64,000 nt of DNA from Theropithecus gelada (lineage: Eukaryota; Chordata; Mammalia; Primates; Cercopithecidae): positions 102,841,530-102,905,529 of the forward strand of contig NC_037672.1 in assembly GCF_003255815.1 (NCBI RefSeq), in the 5' to 3' direction. Made by a program: the position numbers and the translations under genes. The notes under the pieces were generated by a model. The model saw nothing but the letters and a program-made list of their open reading frames with translations. It was not told where the DNA came from and did not search any database. Of the stretch, positions 23,300 to 35,700 are shown in pieces; the first letter of the stretch is position 1; every line of letters begins with the position of its first letter.

Positions 23300-24775
23300 T
23301 AATATCTGTGGATCTGGTTTAACAGTCACTTTTTCACATTTTTAAATTTACTTTCACATGGGAGAATTTTTCCTGAAGATGCATCTATGTTAGCTGAGTA
23401 GGGCACTTCAACTTTGATTCTGGGTATATGCAGTAGGTAGTCTCCATAGATTTCTTTAGCTGTAAACAGTGTTACTGGTTTCTGTGATTTCCTTAATGGG
23501 TTAGGGTGCAGTTATTAGTGCAGGATACAGTGAAGTTGTACTGGGGACTAAGATGCCACGTAGGCCGGTCTTAAGGCCCCGGTGGTGACAGTGGTGGGCT
23601 GAGCATGCCTATCTTTGTGCTTCAAGATGGTGTACCCTGGCACCTATGTTGGTGGTTACTGATTCTTGGGCCTCAAGGTGGCTTGCTCAGATGCCAGTAG
23701 TGGCAGGGGTCAAGGGGGTCTCAGGATCCTAGATAGCTGGTGTGGCATGGGCAATAGCAGTAGCCATGGCAAGATGATTTCTTTGGGTCCTAATCGGTGT
23801 GCACTGATATTGACAGTAGCTGTGATGGGCTAGGCAGGCCTGTCTCCAAGGTCCACAGTTGGTGCTTGCCGGTATATGCCAGCTGAGGAGGTACAGGCTG
23901 TGAGTTAAGGCCCAACCTCAGGCCTGCAGGGGTGCTGAGGTACATGAGGCAGTGGATTGGTTGGGCAATCCCCACATCCCCAGGCCATGTGCTCTGTCTT
24001 GGATTGGGGGAGGGCAAAATGAGCTGGGCAGGCTTGTGTTCATGTTCCCTAATGGTGACAGCAGCGACCAGCCATGATGGGCATGGGTGGGCAATCCCCA
24101 GGCCCCAGGTGGAGTACTCTGCTTGGTAAAGAGGCAGTAGCAGCTGCACTGAGGACTTGCCTGGGTGGTCAGTCTGAGCCAATGAGTGGGAAACATGCAA
24201 ACCCCACTCATACCCCAGTCCTAGTGGGGCTGGCCCCTCCAGCAGTGAAAGCCCATGACTAGCTTACACCTTCTTGGTCATAAGAGCAAGTCCCAAAGAC
24301 AACTCACACCCTGTTCATATCCTAATCTCCATCCTGGGGTTGCCCACTTCCTGGCAGCAGCAGCTGCAGCCCACACCTTGCTCACTTCCTACCCCACGTG
24401 AGAAAACACTCCTAGCTCACTCCTGAGTTCCATCAGCAACAGCCTGAGTTTCTGTAATGCCTCAGTCCTGGCACCACTGGGTCCTAGGACAGTGTGTAGT
24501 CTGCTACAGGCTAGATTTGGAAATGGTTCCTTGCTATAGCTGCCTAGGTCTCAGAAAAGGTATGCGACTCAGTGCAAGATCCCTTCTTGGAGCAGTTTCA
24601 TTCTGTGATCTCCCTGCAGCTCCCTATGTTAGTTTCAGGGGTTGGGAGGGTCAAGGGGTTCCTCCAACAGCCCAGATTGCACAATTTTACAGTAGGGATG
24701 TGGAAGTCTCTCACTCACCCTTTCCCCGAGTTGGGAAGTCACTCCAGCTCCCAGGTGATCCTGGCCAGGCAGGTT
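23300..24775 (-). mobile_element. L1 5' UTR region (promoter relic) of the old L1
   Basis: This is the GC-richer part of the antisense L1, with repeated motifs around gggcaatcccca and cctggg. The layout is that of an old primate L1 5' UTR. The 136-codon minus-strand ORF at 23790-24200 lies wholly inside it and has no L1 protein features, so I treat it as chance. An ancient L1 promoter could start transcription away from TET2, towards the left on the minus strand; nothing here shows that it does. Confidence 0.65.
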
Positions 24776-24788
24776 TCTAATCAATTCT

Positions 24789-25082
24789 TAATTCACACAA
24801 AAATGAGAATTATATTTAGTGAAATAGTAGTTATATAAAGTTACTTGACTTCCTACCTCACTCCCCCAAAAAGAATGAATTCTGGTAATTCATGAAATTA
24901 AGGACTTACAGGTATATTCACTAAGCACTTGCTTTTATTCCTTGCAAAAAATAGTAATGTCAATAGAAATTTGAGTGTTGTTGCTTGAAAACTGAGTTGT
25001 CTGTGGTGCTCTCACACCCTTCTCTCATTGGGAGGCTCTTTATTTTGGTCTTAAGGATTGAAATGAAGCACAGAAAACAGTA
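24789..25082. other. Intergenic, no recognised feature
   Basis: This short segment lies between the old L1 and the Tigger element. I see no supported feature. Confidence 0.5.
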
Positions 25083-25401
25083 CACAGTTGATACTCCACA
25101 TATGTGGATGCAATCAACCATTGGGAATATTTGGGGAAAAAAATGAAGGGTTGCATCCGTGCAGAACATGTAAAGACTTTTTTGTTATTTCCCAAATGAT
25201 ACATTGTAACAACTATATACATGGCATTCCTCTTATATTAGGTATTAGAAGTAGTCTAGAGATGATCTAAAGTATACGGGAGGATGTGTATAGGTTATTT
25301 ACAAATACTAAACCATTTTATATGAGGGACTTGAACATCCCTGTGTTTTTGGTATCTTTGGGGGATCAAAGAACCCCACAGATACACAAGGGACAACTGT
25401 A
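25083..25401 (+). mobile_element. MER2-like Tigger MITE
   Basis: A 319-bp element has ends cagttg... and ...caactg and an internal stretch (gtagtctagagatgatctaaa near 25251) that I recognise from the MER2/Tigger group. The TA target dinucleotide is visible at the right end. It carries no transposase, so it is a dead nonautonomous copy. Overlapping ORFs in both strands here are chance. Confidence 0.75.
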
Positions 25402-25562
25402 GTAGAAGTTACCTGGCTTTGGATTCAGACTTGAAGCTTTTTCAGTTGTGGACATTGAGCCTCATCTGAAAAAAAATCCAGATAATATGCAACCATCATA
25501 GGGTTATGGTGAAGATTAAATGTGAATGTAAAGCTTTAAGCATGAAGTAACAATAAATGGTT
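25402..25562 (+). mobile_element. MIR fragment (weak)
   Basis: The order of segments resembles MIR: ttacctggctttggattcag, then a degenerate middle, then atagggttatggtgaagatt near 25498. The match is diverged and the boundaries are approximate. Confidence 0.55.
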
Positions 25563-27049
25563 TTTTCTATTAATACAAAAGATATTTTTCATCTCTCTTC
25601 CTCCTCTTTGCTTCATATTAGGAGGTTTCTTCTACTGACCACATCTTAGAGCTCTGCTAGCTGAGCCCTATAGCCCCTTCTCCCCTTTTCCCATAAGCAA
25701 GATCCCCGATTCCTCCTCTGACAAAACAGGTTTACATAACAGCAAAAAGAACACTTGATCATGAAGCATAACTAGGACTCCCAAATTAGAAGATAGTCAC
25801 AAAGCAGGGAAATAATTCCCTATCTGTAATCTTGTAATGCCTTAAATTGCTCTCAGATGGGGTTACTATTCCCCAGTGACTGTGTGGGAACTCTAGTAGT
25901 TGGAGGGACATCACAAGTTTCTAACATACCAAATATATATCAAACACTAATAAAAAGCACAAACAATTCAAGAGCTAGCAGCAGAAAAAAAAATCAAAGA
26001 GAAAAAAGTGAGGACATGATATTTGTATTTTCATTTCATAAAATTAATGTTTATAATATCTGTGCCTGAAACAGATACATTAGAATAAAGTATGTTTAAG
26101 GCAGAGTATGTTAAAAGGGACAGGATTAGGAGACAGAGGATATACTTTTTTCTCCTACTGAACTGGGAAAGTGAAAGATCTAAACCAAGAGTTAAATGTT
26201 GGTCAAATCTATTAAATTGGCAAATAAAGCATTTTCAAATTTTAAAAAATTAAAGGTAAAAGGAGAATTTGGCTGCATGTGGTGAGACAACACAATGCGA
26301 GTACAACCTTTGTGGCAAATGGATGTCTCCATCCTCTTGCTAATATCTTGTACAAACTGATGCAAAAGTAAGAGTTGAAGTGATCCTGAAGAATGTTAAG
26401 AGCTACAAAAATGGAGAAGGCCAAACGTTGGCCCAAGGAAACCTTAATAGGAAAGAGACTTCTTCATTCTTAGTGGTGTGCTGAAAACAGCTGGGAACTA
26501 AATACAGTAAATCCCTGGCTGGAAGATTTTGCCTCTGGAGAAAAGTTCTACAAGATGCAGCTAATAACTTGACAGAGGAATCTTATTCTCAGTGGGGACT
26601 GATTTAAACCAAGGTCACCGCCTCCTACAAAAAAATTGAGAACAGCTGGTATGGAGTTGACCTCTAATAGGGCCTGTACCCTGTGATTATGGGGGTTTCC
26701 GGAAGCAGGACATGGCTGGAGACAGTCTTTCCTGATTTTATCCTGAGGCCCACATCTGTAATACAGAGCCTAGGAGGCCAGGTCCATGCCTCTTTCCTCC
26801 TAGGCTCAGAGTTCCTGAGTTAGCCTGTTGTGACCAAAGAACAAGACCTAAAGGAGTCTGCAAACACACAGTTCATGACAGCAAAGAGGCCCTGGCAAAC
26901 TGTTCTATCACGTGGTGCACATGGCTACAAGACAGCTATCTCTAAGTTAATACAAGCCTCACTTTTCCCCATTCTTTACCTAAATGCATGTTCAATTAAA
27001 AATTTATTAACAGAGTCTCACATGAGAGAGACAAATAGAGTGGTGATTA
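25563..27049. other. Intergenic, no recognised feature
   Basis: About 1.5 kb hold several short ORFs (25857-26069, 26242-26436 and 26830-27060) without domain, codon bias or homology that I can recognise. Old repeats may be present below my detection. Confidence 0.5.
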
Positions 27050-27235
27050 GTAAAGCATAAGCATGGTTGACTGAGGGACCTGGGTCCAGACAGGGTTTCA
27101 TCAACTACAAGCTTGTTATTTATTAGCAAATTAGTAAACTTCTCTATGAGTTTGTCAGTAAAATGAGGATAATACCTACACCTCAGGAAACTTGAGAGAA
27201 TTAAGTGAGATCATTCATGTATGTCAGTTATTGGC
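27050..27235 (+). mobile_element. MIR
   Basis: A diverged but ordered match to the MIR consensus: gggtccagac, then an imperfect acctctctg-like core near 27139, tcagtaaaatgaggataata near 27155, and a terminal part with gagaattaagtgaga near 27194. Confidence 0.75.
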
Positions 27236-27769
27236 ATAGTCTCTGTCATTATGTGTTTCAAAAATGATAGCTATTGGAGTTTAATTTTCTATAAATCTGA
27301 GTTTCACTTGGCATTGATTAATTTCAAAGCAAAATGTTTTTATAAAGTTTCAAAAGGTAACAAAGTTCAACTACACCTTCATTCAATAATATGGATCAAT
27401 CTAACAAATATTTAGCAAAAGAAGCCACACACAAGAGTACATAGTGTATTACTTAGTGCATATGAAGTTCAAAATAGACAAAGCAAAACTATGTATTTTG
27501 AAAATCAAGGTAGTTACACTTTAGAGAAGATGGGGGTTGGTAGTGGGTAGTGACCAGCAGAGGGCTTGAGATGGAGGGATTTCTGATTCTAAAGTGCTGA
27601 TAATATTCTGTTTCTGTATCTGGAAGCTGGTTACATGAGTGTACGCACTTGATGAAAGCTCACCGACCTTTGTACTTACGATTGGTACTCTTTTCTGATA
27701 TAGGTTAGACTTCATTATAAAGTTCACTAAATAAAGTTTTAAAAAGATAACAAAGTCATCATCACTTTT
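27236..27769. other. Intergenic, no recognised feature
   Basis: The segment is AT-rich. ORFs at 27221-27415 and 27521-27805 are not supported as genes. Confidence 0.5.
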
Positions 27770-27905
27770 CCTATTATGGACAACTAGCTCCTCCCATTCA
27801 TTCATTTTACAAATACTTATTAACTGCCTACTATGTATGTTCCAGGCACCATTCTAGATGCATGAGGCACATCCGCAAATAAGAACCCTCCATTTTCAGG
27901 GAGGG
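27770..27905 (+). mobile_element. L2-like fragment (tentative)
   Basis: The stretch attcattcattttacaaat and the following actgcctactatgt...ccaggcacc resemble a common L2 3' segment. It is too short and diverged for a firm call. Confidence 0.45.
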
Positions 27906-28166
27906 AAAAGAGGGGCAGAAGAAACCTGGCTAAAACTCCTGTTAATTAAGTTTCAATTTCTTCATGAGGCAAATGAAGATGATAAATATCCTGTCTACTT
28001 TTTCAGAGTATATTTATGCATTCTAAAGCCTATCAGAAAAAGAAAAATCTTCTCCCCCAAGATCTCATAAACAACACACATTGAACTCGTGAGTAGCACC
28101 CTCAATGATTTCCTCATTGAGAGAAAGAGGAAATGAGATTGAGAGAAAAGTATTTTTCTCACTGAA

Positions 28167-28285
28167 TGCTGAGGCTCAGGCCTGTAGCCTCAGCTACTGG
28201 GGAGGCTGAGGCAGGGGGATTGCTTGAGTCCAGTTGTGGGCTGTAGTGCACTAGGCTGATCAGGTATTTGCACTAATTTTGGCAC
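28167..28285 (+). pseudogene. 7SL RNA pseudogene, 3'-truncated
   Basis: The segment follows the signal-recognition-particle 7SL RNA: the 5' Alu-like domain (cctgtagcctcagctactgg near 28181), then tgcttgagtccag, then gggctgtagtgcactaggct near 28238. It then continues into gcactaattttggcac near 28270. This last part belongs to the 7SL S domain and is absent from Alu elements, so the source is 7SL RNA. About 120 of 300 bases are kept, with many substitutions, and the internal promoter and ends are degraded. It will not make a working SRP RNA. Confidence 0.8.
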
Positions 28286-28789
28286 CTCTCTGGCAAGGCA
28301 GTCTTGGTCTGGAAGAGGAAGCATCCCAGTTTCCAGTTCCTTCCCATAAACTAGAAGGGCAGAGAAGACCTTATTTGTAAAGTTCTAACCTGTCTGGGGG
28401 CTGCCTGAAGGTCTAGTCTGTTTTGCCTAACTTACAGCTCAAATAAAGAGAAGCAATAGGTGCTGTTTATGAAAGCTACAGAGAGACTAAGACCAGCAGA
28501 TGCCTGGAGCAAAAGGTTATGGGTAGAGACCTACAGTAGGCCATGTAAGGTCCTAAGAAGCTAAAGGTGAGACTCTTTGGAAAAGTAAAACATTCAAGAA
28601 TCACCTTGTATATGGGGAAAATTGAGAAAGTCACACAAAGGCTCAGAATAGACCCATATACAAAAAAGACTGAAGAAGAATTTGTTTTCCATTCAGGCTG
28701 GTCCCAGGGCCTAGAGAACCAGCTAATAAAAGGACTACCCCTGCTCAGAGACAGTCCATAAAGACTGGGAGACATGGCTGTTTTTCTAA
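28286..28789. other. Intergenic, no recognised feature
   Basis: Overlapping ORFs at 28476-28775 (minus) and 28567-28761 (plus) are opposite-strand shadows of each other. Neither resembles a known protein. Confidence 0.5.
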
Positions 28790-28984
28790 ATGCTCAATTT
28801 TAAAACAATTTTAAACAAATTCACAAGGCATACAAGGAAACAGGAAAACATGTATAACCCATTCCAAAGAAAAAAGTAAATTTCCAGAAATAAATCCCTT
28901 TTCCATCCTCCCAAAACCACAGATTTACTAGGTAAAGACTTTAAAATAATTATGTTATTCAACAAAACAATCATACCAATTAAA
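28790..28984 (+). mobile_element. L1M-A, first segment (ORF1-proximal)
   Basis: This is old L1M sequence from the region upstream of ORF1, with aaggcatacaaggaaacagg near 28826 and agatttactaggtaaagact near 28921. It breaks off at 28984 and resumes at about 30195, because another L1M has inserted. The same element continues after the L1PA at 36811. Confidence 0.75.
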
Positions 28985-30194
28985 AATGAGCAAAGGACTT
29001 GAATAGACATTCTTCCAAAAAAGATATACAAATGCCCAATAAGTACATGAGAAGATTCTCATCATATCATTTGGGAAATGCAAATAAAATCCACAATGAT
29101 GGCCAGGCATGGTGGCTCATGCCTGTAATTCCAGCACTTTGGTAGGCCAAGGCAGGTGGATCATCTGAGGTCAGGAGTTTGAGACCAGCTTGGCCAACAT
29201 GGTGAAACCCTGTCTCTACTAAAAATACAAAGATTTGCTAGGCATGGTAGTGCATGCCTGTAATCCCAGCTACTGGGGAGGTTGAGGCAGGAGAATCGCT
29301 TCCACCTGGAAGGCAGAGATGGGAGTGGGCTGTAATTGTGCCACTGCACTCCAGCCTGGTGACAGAGTGAGACTCTGTCTCAAAAAAAAAAAAAAAAAAA
29401 AAAATTCACAATTCACAATGAAATGTCATTCTATCCCCGTTAAAATGGCAATTATAAAAAAAAAAAGAAAGAAAGAAAAGAACAGGTATTAGTAATGATA
29501 TGGGGAAATTGGAACCCTTGTGAATTAATTGTGAGAATGTAATGGTGCAGCCACTGTGGAAAGCAGTAAGGCTGTTCCTCAGAAAATGAAACATAGAATT
29601 ACCATATGATCCAGCAATTCTACTTCTAGGTATATATCCAAAATTATTAAAAAGCAGTGACTCAAACAGTCACGCTTGATATATACACTCATGTTTGTAG
29701 TAGTATTGTTCACAATAGGTGGAAGCAATCCAAATGTCCATTGACAGATGAATAAACAAAAATGTATATACACACACACTATTCAAATTCTTCAAAGAGG
29801 AAGAAAATTCTTCTAAAAGGAAGGAAATACTTGCACATTCTACAACGTGGATGAACCTTGAACACACTATGTTAAACAAGTCAGACACAAAATGACTGAT
29901 ACGGTATAATTTCACCTATGCAAGGCAATTGGAGTAGTCGAATTCAGAGAGACAGAAAGTAGTATGTTGGTTGCCAGGGACTGGGAGTAGGAAGAAATGG
30001 GGAGTTACTGATTAATTGGTATGGTGTTTTCATATGGAAAAAAAATTTTTTAATTCTGTAAATGGATGATGGTGATGGTCCATGGTTAAAATGGTAAATT
30101 GTTGTGTATATTTTACCACAATAAAAAAAAAAAAAAAAAAACCTTGGTTTTTTGGTGAAAATGGTAAATTATTGTGTATATTTTACTACAATTA
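28985..30194 (+). mobile_element. L1M-B, 5'-truncated 3' end inserted in L1M-A
   Basis: This is the ORF2 3' end and 3' UTR of an old L1. It runs from aaaaatgagcaaaggacttg near 28982 to an A-rich tail, with an Alu at 29101-29404. The tail region is duplicated (see 30088-30199). The interval is placed between two collinear segments of L1M-A, so it arrived later than L1M-A. Confidence 0.75.
29101..29404 (+). mobile_element. Alu inside L1M-B
   Basis: A full-length Alu with A-tail at about 29382-29404. Imperfect duplicated flanks (atccacaatga / attcacaatga) lie near 29089 and 29410. Confidence 0.9.
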
Positions 30195-30199
30195 AAAAA
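30088..30199. repeat. Tandem duplication of an L1 tail (about 70-bp period)
   Basis: aaaatggtaaattgttgtg starts near 30088 and a diverged second copy starts near 30158. Each is followed by an A-rich run (30121-30140 and about 30190-30199). Confidence 0.85.
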
Positions 30200-30350
30200 A
30201 CCTTAAATTTGCTAAAAGAACTAAAGCAAAACATGGACAAAGAACTAAACAAAATCAGAAAAAAAACAATTATATGAAAAAGAAATTATAAAAAGGAACT
30301 AAAATGCCGGAGCTGAAAACAATAACTGAATTGAAAAAGTCACTATTCAG
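30195..30350 (+). mobile_element. L1M-A, second segment (ORF1)
   Basis: ORF1-region sequence of an old L1 (gaactaaagcaaaacatgg near 30217) is collinear with the first segment and ends exactly where the L1PA has inserted. The sequence resumes after the L1PA at 36811 with gttcaacagcagatttgagc. Confidence 0.8.
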
Positions 30351-31689
30351 AGGTGGCTGACAAAATGGCTGAATAGGAACAGCTCCAGTCTGCAGCTCCC
30401 AGTGAGATCAATGCAGAAAGTGGATGATATATACATTTCCAACTGAGACACCTGGCTCATCTCACTGCAACTGGTCAGACAATGGATGCAGCCCACGGAG
30501 GGCTAGCAGAAGCAGGGTGGGGCGTTGCCTCACCCAGGAAGTGCAAGGGGTTGAGGAACTCCCTCCCCCAGCCAAGGGACGCCCTGAGGGACTGTGTCAC
30601 AAGGAACGGTGCACTCCGGCCCACATACTATGCTTTTTCCATGGTCTTCACAACCCGCAGACCAAGAGATTCCCTCAGATGCCTACACCACCAGGGCCCT
30701 GGATTTCAAGCACAAAACTGAATGGCCATTTGGGCAGACACCGAGCTAGCTGCAGGTGTGCTTTTTCATACCCCAGTGGCACCTGGACCTCCAGCGAGAC
30801 AGAACCCTTAACTCCCATGGAAAGGGGGCTGAAGCTAGGGAGTCAAGTGGTCTAGCTTAGTGGATCCCACCCCCTACAGAGCCCAGCAAGATAAGATCCA
30901 CTGGCTTGAAATTCTCACTGCCAGCACAGCAGTCTGAAGTCGACCCGGGATGCTCAAGCTTGATGAGGGGAGGGACACCCACCATTACTGAGGCTTGAGT
31001 AGGTGGTTTTCTCCTCACAGTATGAACAAAGCTTCCAGGAAGTTCAAACTGGGCAGAGCACACGGCAGCTCAGCAAAGCCGCTGTAGCCAGACTGCCTCT
31101 CTAGATTCCTCCTCTCTGGGCAGGGCATCTCTGAAAGAAAGGCAGTAGCCCCAGTCAGGGGCTTTTACATAAAGCTCCCATGTCCCTGGGACAGAGCACC
31201 TGGGGGAAGGGGCGGCTGTGGGTGCATCTTCAGCAGACTTAAATGTTCCTGCCTGCTGGCTCTGAAGACAGCAGTGGATCTCCCAGCACAGTGCTCAAGC
31301 TCTGCTAAGGGATAAACTGCCTCCTCAAGTGGGTCCCTGATCCCCATGCCTCCTGACTAGGAGACACCTCCTCAGCAATGGTCAACAGACACCTCATACA
31401 GGAGAAGTCCAGCTGGCATCTGGCAGTTGCCCCTCTGGGACAAAGCTATCAGAGGAAGGAACAGACAGCAATCTTTGCTGTTCTGCAGCCTCCATTGGTG
31501 ATACCCAGGCAACAGGGTCTGAAGTAGACCACCAGCAAACTCCAGCAGACCTGCAGCAGAGGGGCCTGTTAGAAGGAAAACTAACAAACAGAAAGGAATA
31601 GCATCAACATCAAGGAAAAGGACATCCACACAGAACCCCCATCCAAAGGTCACCAACATCAAAAACCAAAGGTAGATAAATCCACAACG

Positions 31690-32709
31690 ATGAGAAAAAA
31701 AAAAAAAAAACAGTGGAAAAAGGCTGAAAATTCCAAAAACGTGAATGCCTCCTCTCCTCCAAAGGATCACAACTCCTTGCCAGCAAGGGAACAACTGAAC
31801 AGAGAATGAATATGAACTAACAGAAGTAGGCTTCAGACGATGGGTAATAACAAACTTTTTCGAGCTAAAGGAGCATATTCTACCCCAATGCAAGGAAGCC
31901 AAGAACCTTGAATAAAGGTTAGACTAATTGCTAACTAGAATAACCAGTATAGAGAAGAAAAACAAGCTGATGGAGCTGAAACACAGCATGAGAACTTTGT
32001 GAATCACTCACAAGTATCAATAGCCAAATCAATCAAGCAGAAGAAAGGACATCAGAGACTGAAAATCATCTTAATGAAATAAAGCGTGAAGAGAAGATTA
32101 GAGAAAAAAGAATGAAAAGAAATGAACAATGCCTCCAACAAATATGGGACTATGTGAGAAGACCAAATCTGTGTTTCACTGGTGTACCTGAAAGTGACGG
32201 AGAGAATGGAACCAAGTTGGAAAACAGTCTTCAGAATATTATTCAGGAGAACTTCCCCAACCTAGTGAGACAGGCCAACATTCAAATTCAGGAAATACAG
32301 AGCACACCACAAAGATACCCCTTGAGAACAGCAACCCCAAGACACACAATCGTCAGATTCACCAAGATTGAAATGAAGGAAAAAATGTTAAGGGCAGCCA
32401 GAGAGAAAGGTCGGGTTATCCACAAAGGGAAGCCCATCAGACTAACAGTGGATCTCTTGGCAGAAATCCTACAAGTCAGAATAGAGTGAGGTCCAATATT
32501 CAACATTCTTAAAGAAAAGTATTTTAAACCCAGAATTTCATATCCAGCCAAACTAAGCTTCATAAGTGAAGGAGAAATAAAATCCTTTACAGACAAGCAA
32601 ATGCTGAGATGTCATCACCAGGCCTGCCTTATAAGAGCTCTTGAAGGAAACACTAAACATGGAAAGAAACAACCAGTACTAACCACTGCAAAAACATTCC
32701 GAATTGTAA
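31690..32709 (+). pseudogene. L1PA ORF1 remnant (RNA-binding protein)
   Basis: ORF1 of LINE-1 encodes the trimeric RNA-binding protein of the retrotransposition complex. The start codon at 31690 is followed by a 17-A run that disrupts the frame. An open stretch (32112-32489) covers the RRM-like and C-terminal part, ending in a premature stop where a Trp codon is usual. Sequence continues out of frame or past stops to the natural end near 32709. Non-functional. Confidence 0.85.
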
Positions 32710-32772
32710 AGACCATTGACACTATGAAGAAACTGCATCAACTAATGGGCAAAATAACCAGCTAGCATCATA

Positions 32773-35700
32773 ATGACAGGATCAAATTCACACACAACAA
32801 TATTAACCTTAAATGTAAATAGGCTAAATGCCCCAGTTAAAAGGCAAAGACTGCCACATTGGATAAAGAGTCAAGACCCATCGGTGTGCTACTGTATTCA
32901 GGAGGCCAATCTCATGTGCAAAGACACACATGGGCTCAAAATAAAGGGATGGAGGAACATTTACCAAGCAAATGGAAAGGAAAAAAGAAAAGCAGGTGTT
33001 ACAATTCTGGTCTCTGATAAAACAGACTTTAAAGTAACAAATATCAAAAAACACAAACAAGGGCATCACATAATGGTAAATGGATCAGTGCAACAAGAGC
33101 TAACTATCTTAAATATATATGCACCCAATACAGAAGCACCCAGATTCATAAAGCAAGTTCCTGGAGAACCACAAAAGGACTTAGACTCCCACACAATAAT
33201 AGTTGGAGGCTTTGATACTTCACTGTCAATATGAGATCAACAATACAGAAGATTAACAAGGATATTCAGGACTTGAACTCAGCTCTAGACCAAGCGGACC
33301 TAATAGACATCTACAGAACTCTCCACCCCAAATCAACAGAATATACATACTTCTCAGCATCACATCACACTTATTCTAAAACTGACCACATAATTGGAAC
33401 TAAAACACTCCTCAGCAAATGCAAAAAATAAAATAAAAAAACCAGAAATCATAACAAACCGTCTCTCAGAACACAGTGCAATCAAATTAGAACTCAGGAT
33501 TAAGAAACTCACTCAACTACATGGATACTGAACAACCTACTCCTGAATGACTACTGGGTAAATAACGAAATTAAGGCAGAAATAAAGATGTTCTTTGAAA
33601 CCAATGAGAATAAGAAACAAAACACCAGATTATCTGGAAGTGTTTAGAGGAAAATTTATAGAACTAAATGCCCACAGGAGAAAGCAGGAAAGATCTAAAA
33701 TCGACACCCTAACATCACAATTAAAAGAACTAGGGAAACAAGAGGAAACAAATTGAAAAGCTAGCAGAAAACAAGAAATAACTAAGATCAGAGCAGAACT
33801 GAAGGAGATAGAGACACAAAAAAACCTTAAAAAAATATCGATGAATCCAGGAGCTGGGATTTTTTTAAAAAAAGATCAACAATTTGGATAGACTGCTAGC
33901 CAGACTAATAAAGAAGAAAAGAGAGAAGAATGCATAGACACAATAAAAAAAGATAAAGAAAATATCACCACTGATCCTACAGAAATAAAAACTACCATCA
34001 GAGAATATTACAAACACCTCTACCCAAATAAACTAGAAAATCTAGAGGAAATGGATAAATTCCTGGACACATACACTCTCCAAAGACTAAACCAGGAAGA
34101 AGTCGAATCCCCGAATAGACCAATAACAAGTTTTTAAATTAAGGCAGTAATTAATAACCTACCAACCAAAAAAAGCCCAGAACCAGACATACTCACAGCC
34201 AAATTCTATCAGGGGTACAAAGAGGAGCTGGTACCATTCCTTCTGAAACTATTTTAAATAATAAAAAAAGAGGGACTCCTCCCTAACTCATTTAATGAGG
34301 CCAGCATCATCCTGATACCAAAACCTGGCAAAGACACAATAAAAAAAGAAAATTTCAGACCAATATCCCTAACGAACATCGATGCGAAAATCCTCAAGAA
34401 AATACTGGCAATTCGAATCCAGCAGCACATCAAAAAGCTTATCCACCACGATCAAGTCAGCTTTATCCCTGGGATGCAAGGCTGTTCAACATACACAAAT
34501 CATAAACATAATCCATCACATAAACAGAACCAATGATAAAAGTCACGTGATTATCTCAATAGATGCAGAAAAGACCTTTGATAAAATTCAACATCGCTTC
34601 ATGCTAAAAACTCTCAATAAACTAGGTATCAATGGAACTTATGTCAAAATAATAAGAGCTATTTATGACAAACTCACAACTAATATCATACTGAATGAGC
34701 AAAAGCTGGAAGCATTCACTTTGAAAACCAGCACAAGACAAGGATGCCCTCTCTCACCATTCCTATTCAACATATTATTGGAAGTTCTGGCCAGGGCAAT
34801 CAGATAAGAAAAAGAAATAAAGGGAATTCAAATAGGAAGAGAAGAGAGGAAGTCAAATTGTCTCTGATTGCAGATAACATGATTTTATATTTAGAAAACC
34901 CCATAGTCTTGGCCCAAAATCTCCTTAGGCTGATAAGCAACTTCAGCAAAGTCTCAGGATACAAAATCAATGTGCAAAATTCATAAACATTGCTATACAC
35001 CAATAATAGACAAACAGAGAGCCAAACAATGAGTGAACTCCCATTCACAATTGCTTCAAAGGAATAAAATACCTAGGAATCCAGCTTACAAGGGATGTGA
35101 AGGATCTCTTCAAGCAGAGCTACAAACCACTGCTCAAGGAAATGACAGGACACAAACAAATGGAAAAATATTCCATGCTCATGAATAGAAAGAATCAATA
35201 TCATGAAAATGGCCATACTCCCCAAAGTAATTTATAGATTCAATGCAATTCCCATCAAGCTAACATTGACTTTCTTCACAAAAATAGAAAAAAGACTAAA
35301 TTTCATATGGAACCAAAAAAGAGCCCGTATAGCCAAGACAATCCTAAGCAAAAAGAACAAAGCTAGAGGCATCATGCTACCTGACCTCAAACTATACTAC
35401 AAGGCTACAGTAACCAAAACAGCATGGTACTGGTACCAAAACAGATATATAGACCAATGGAATGGAACAAAGGCTTCAGAAATAATGCCACACATTTACA
35501 ACCATCTGATCTTTGACAACCCTGACAAAAAGATGCAATGGGGAAAGGATTCCCTATTTAATAAATGGTGTTGAGAAAACTGGTTAGCCATATGCAGAAA
35601 TCTGAAACTGGACCCCTTCCTTAGACCTTATATAAAAATTAACTCAAGATGGATTAAAGACTTAAACATAAATCTAAAACCATAAAAACCCTAGAAGAAA

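Larger units (their letters stand above)
16401..24775 (-). mobile_element. Full-length old L1 (L1PB/L1MA age), antisense, with four nested insertions
   Basis: Read on the minus strand, the element has a 5' UTR at about 24775-23300 and ORF1 remnants at about 23300-22000. ORF2 runs from about 21850 to 16950, with endonuclease-like sequence at 21850-20400 and reverse-transcriptase-like sequence at 20300-18400. The 3' end lies near 16405. The A tail shows as a T run at 16397-16404. A diverged 13-bp duplication, tctaatgaatttt / tctaatcaattct, flanks it at 16388-16400 and 24776-24788. Subtracting the nested Alus (16534, 17366, 22723) and L1PA (20827) leaves about 6.7 kb. All reading frames are broken. 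The many T-rich plus-strand ORFs here are antisense shadows of ORF2. Confidence 0.85.

Noticed and set aside
23790..24200. 136-codon minus-strand ORF in GC-rich DNA
   Set aside because: It lies wholly inside the antisense 5' UTR of an old L1 and has no protein-family features.
26820..27060. Possible small gene at an open frame of 76 codons
   Set aside because: There is no codon bias, no homology that I recognise and no nearby regulatory signal.
30424..30855. 143-codon plus-strand ORF
   Set aside because: It lies in the L1PA 5' UTR, which is not known to encode a sense protein of this kind.
31372..31902. 176-codon minus-strand ORF
   Set aside because: It is antisense to the 5' UTR and ORF1 of the complete L1PA, without its own signals.
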